DNA from: an uncultured Kiritimatiellota bacterium
Lineage (GTDB): Bacteria; Verrucomicrobiota; Kiritimatiellia; RFP12; UBA1067
DNA: 6,218 bases
Assembly: GCA_934667425.1 (NCBI GenBank)
Contig: CAKULV010000088.1
Location: 1-6,218 of the forward strand
Direction of reading: 5' to 3'
In this document: positions 4,917 through 6,218 of the stretch, piece by piece
Position numbering within the stretch: the stretch's first letter is position 1
Layout of the letters: each line of letters opens with the position of its first letter
The notes under the pieces: model-generated
Databases searched by the model: none
Told to the model about the DNA's origin: nothing
What the model saw: only the letters and a program-made list of their open reading frames with translations
Made by a program: the position numbers and the translations under genes

Positions 4917-6020
4917 TCACTTTCCTCCCTGTGCGAGAGCCTTCTTGATAGCCTCGGCATAGACCCTTCCCATCTGCATGGAACCCCAATCGTTCGGATG
5001 GCAGAAGTCAAACGTAGCCTCTCCATCCTTCGGCAGCATATCCACGCCACTTATGAAAGAAAGTTCTTTCCAAAGTACGGGATCTTCCGCCTTGAGCTTC
5101 TCGTACACGCTCCGGGCGAACACTTCCTGCGCACGCGGCTTCATGGACTGCGTACAGCCCCCGCAAAGGAGAATCGGAACACCAGGACGGCGACGGCGCA
5201 ACTCGCGCACAAACGGCTCATAGTTCTGCTTCTGGAGCTCGACGGTCATATTCCAGTCGCAGTCAATCACATACAGCGCCGCATCTATCGAAGACACCAC
5301 CTCGCACATGCTCATCTCCATCTTGCCCGATCCGGAGTAGCCGTGGTTTATCACCTCGACATCCGCAAGGCGTCCCTCCTGTGCGGCAAAGGCCATGCCG
5401 GGACGCGAAACGCAACCTCCATGGACGATGGACGTGCCGTAATGCACAATACGACGCGAGACCGGATGGCGCGGCATCGGCTCAATCTTCGCGCCCTTCT
5501 CAATACCGACCTTGAATGAACGGACAAGAGACCTAAGCGGCAGGTAGACCATGCACGGACGGCCAGGATCCCAGCCCATCGCGTATTCGCCGCCATGATC
5601 GTTGCCGTCCGCATCCTTCTCGTAGAAGAAGTAGCGTGGATTCGCCGCAAACTTCCATGAGCCATCCCGATCCTGACGGTAGACATCAAGGCCAGTCATC
5701 GCCGTTGGCCCCATGAAGGCATCAACCACACTGGGATTGGCGACAACCCACTTGAACATCAGCTTTCGTCCCTTCGGCACAAAGCGCACGTTCACGCCAG
5801 TCGCATGACGGCTCATCCCAGACACCGCATCCGGCACCTTGCCCTTCGCGGTCTTCGGCAAACGGCAATATGGAGTCTCGCCATCCGCAAACGCAGTTCC
5901 CTCAATCGTGAGCTGAGTTCCATCATACCAATCGTAATCCGCCATGTTAGGCGCCTGCTTTGCGGCAAGAGCCACCCAACAGGCAAGAGCGCAAACTACC
6001 GTGGTCAACAACTTATTCAT
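4917..6020 (-). CDS. secreted SGNH hydrolase with N-terminal GxDLY-like domain, probable carbohydrate esterase
   Basis: A 367-residue protein with a signal peptide (MNKLLTTVVCALACWVALAA, cut near residue 20). An N-terminal beta-sandwich of the SGNH_hydro_N/GxDLY type spans about 28-180 (WYDGTQLTIEG, TPYCRLP, SRHATGVNVRF), followed by an SGNH esterase domain of the Lipase_GDSL_3 type (about 188-362). Catalytic blocks: HYGTSIVHGG with Ser197 in place of GDSL; GYSGSGKM with Gly227; VIDCDWNM with Asn257; DFCHPND with Asp338 and His341. All four SGNH positions are present, so the enzyme should be active. Proteins of this layout are thought to act as O-acyl esterases on glycans, though few are tested. 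It is first in a two-gene operon with the GH2 enzyme, suggesting that both act on one acylated glycan. The start fits the signal peptide; a modest GGAG (6034-6031) lies ten bases upstream. A six-codon out-of-frame mini-ORF (6030-6013, MHRNE and stop) overlaps the start. Confidence 0.95.
   Translation of the reverse strand: MNKLLTTVVCALACWVALAAKQAPNMADYDWYDGTQLTIEGTAFADGETPYCRLPKTAKGKVPDAVSGMSRHATGVNVRFVPKGRKLMFKWVVANPSVVDAFMGPTAMTGLDVYRQDRDGSWKFAANPRYFFYEKDADGNDHGGEYAMGWDPGRPCMVYLPLRSLVRSFKVGIEKGAKIEPMPRHPVSRRIVHYGTSIVHGGCVSRPGMAFAAQEGRLADVEVINHGYSGSGKMEMSMCEVVSSIDAALYVIDCDWNMTVELQKQNYEPFVRELRRRRPGVPILLCGGCTQSMKPRAQEVFARSVYEKLKAEDPVLWKELSFISGVDMLPKDGEATFDFCHPNDWGSMQMGRVYAEAIKKALAQGGK
4921..4930 (-). 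promoter_or_regulatory. ribosome binding site of the GH2 gene, inside the SGNH gene
   Basis: The minus strand reads AGGGAGGAAA, with the GGAGG core eight bases before the ATG at 4915. It lies in the last codons of the SGNH gene, whose TGA (4919-4917) is one base from that ATG. Such an arrangement favours translational coupling and decides the GH2 start. Confidence 0.75.
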
Positions 6021-6091
6021 TGCGATGCATCTCCAATTCTTTAGAAGTTACCTTGCCGACATCAGCACAACAACCTCTGCCACAGCGCGGC

Positions 6092-6100
6092 ATTATAGCA
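6092..6100 (-). promoter_or_regulatory. extended -10 promoter of the SGNH-GH2 operon
   Basis: The minus strand reads TGCTATAAT (6100-6092): a perfect -10 box with the TGn extension, about 70 bases before the SGNH ATG. The -35 region (about 6115-6121) is a poor match, as is common for extended -10 promoters. The A-run at 6138-6130 on this strand, about 40 bases further upstream, could act as an UP-like element. The leader of roughly 65 bases shows no clear riboswitch fold. Confidence 0.55.
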
Positions 6101-6120
6101 TAACATAACCATTCATTGCG

Positions 6121-6218
6121 AATAATTTGTTTTTTTTTAGGTAAGGGTGACTTGCCAAAGTAAATGACCATAGTGTATGGGCAATGAGTTGGACAATGGG
6201 AGGCGGGATGTAGGATGG
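6121..6218. other. non-coding upstream region; T-tract and small inverted repeat
   Basis: No gene is seen. The stretch has nine T in a row (6130-6138), a perfect short inverted repeat CCATA-GTG-TATGG (6168-6180), and a G-rich low-complexity end (from about 6185) that resembles the G-rich strand of the repeats around 2150 and 2520. The inverted repeat lies about 70 bases upstream of the operon's -10 box and could be a binding site; its arms are only 5 bp. Confidence 0.3.

Noticed and set aside
4916..5050. Longer GH2 start at 5050
   Set aside because: It would overlap the SGNH gene by more than 130 bases, puts an arginine-rich non-conserved stretch before a clear signal peptide, and lacks the strong ribosome binding site found at 4915.
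4473..5519. Long plus-strand open frame (348 codons) opposite the GH2/SGNH boundary
   Set aside because: It spans the antisense of two well-supported genes, is rich in Arg, Ser and His in the way typical of reverse-frame reading of GC-rich genes, and shows no recognizable domain.
6013..6030. Regulatory leader peptide before the SGNH gene
   Set aside because: The six-codon frame has its ATG directly abutting GGAG, too close for initiation, and no attenuator-like structure is seen.

Overview
The window is bacterial, moderately GC-rich in its genes and AT-rich between them. Nearly all coding is on the minus strand. The gene content suggests a polysaccharide-degrading anaerobe, for example a PVC-group (Lentisphaerae, Kiritimatiellae or Verrucomicrobia) or Bacteroidota lineage. 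It includes a secreted family-2 glycosidase, a secreted two-domain SGNH esterase, two unrelated AAA ATPases of types that are multicopy in such genomes, and an IS630 relic. This placement is an inference from gene families; the window has no rRNA or other taxonomic marker.

Left part (1-2046), an accessory patch: the N-terminus of an 'AAA-ATPase-like' protein (PF09820 type) runs off the left edge. A short divergent intergenic stretch follows, with a good TATAAT box facing right in front of a 22-codon ORF. Next is a complete minus-strand AAA_14/DUF4143 ATPase with a PD-(D/E)XK-like C-terminus (304-1662). It has a near-consensus promoter (TTTACA-17-TATAAT) and a GGAG-type ribosome binding site. 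Three copies of a 17-bp motif, spaced exactly 33 bp apart, lie behind that promoter; the first overlaps the -35 box and the last sits at the edge of a 5'-truncated IS630-type transposase (to 2046).

Middle part (2047-2550), repeats and an orphan fragment: short repeats of about 7 bp occur in two clusters. They bracket a 123-codon minus-strand ORF whose sequence resembles the last beta-strand repeat of an autotransporter or surface protein passenger. Both edges carry the same 17-bp direct repeat (one mismatch, 372 bp apart). The stop codons of both the fragment and the upstream glycosidase lie inside this repeat family.

Right part (2537-6218), a two-gene operon read leftwards: a secreted GxDLY-type SGNH hydrolase (4917-6020) is followed after one base by a secreted GH2 enzyme of beta-galactosidase type (2537-4915). 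The GH2 ribosome binding site lies inside the end of the SGNH gene, so translation is probably coupled. An extended -10 promoter (TGCTATAAT) lies about 75 bp upstream of the SGNH start. The likely joint role is removal of ester substituents and terminal sugars from one decorated glycan outside the cytoplasm; the substrate cannot be read from the sequence. I found no convincing new multi-gene system. The most unusual items are the 33-bp-phased repeats at the ATPase promoter and the repeat-bracketed orphan module behind the GH2 gene.
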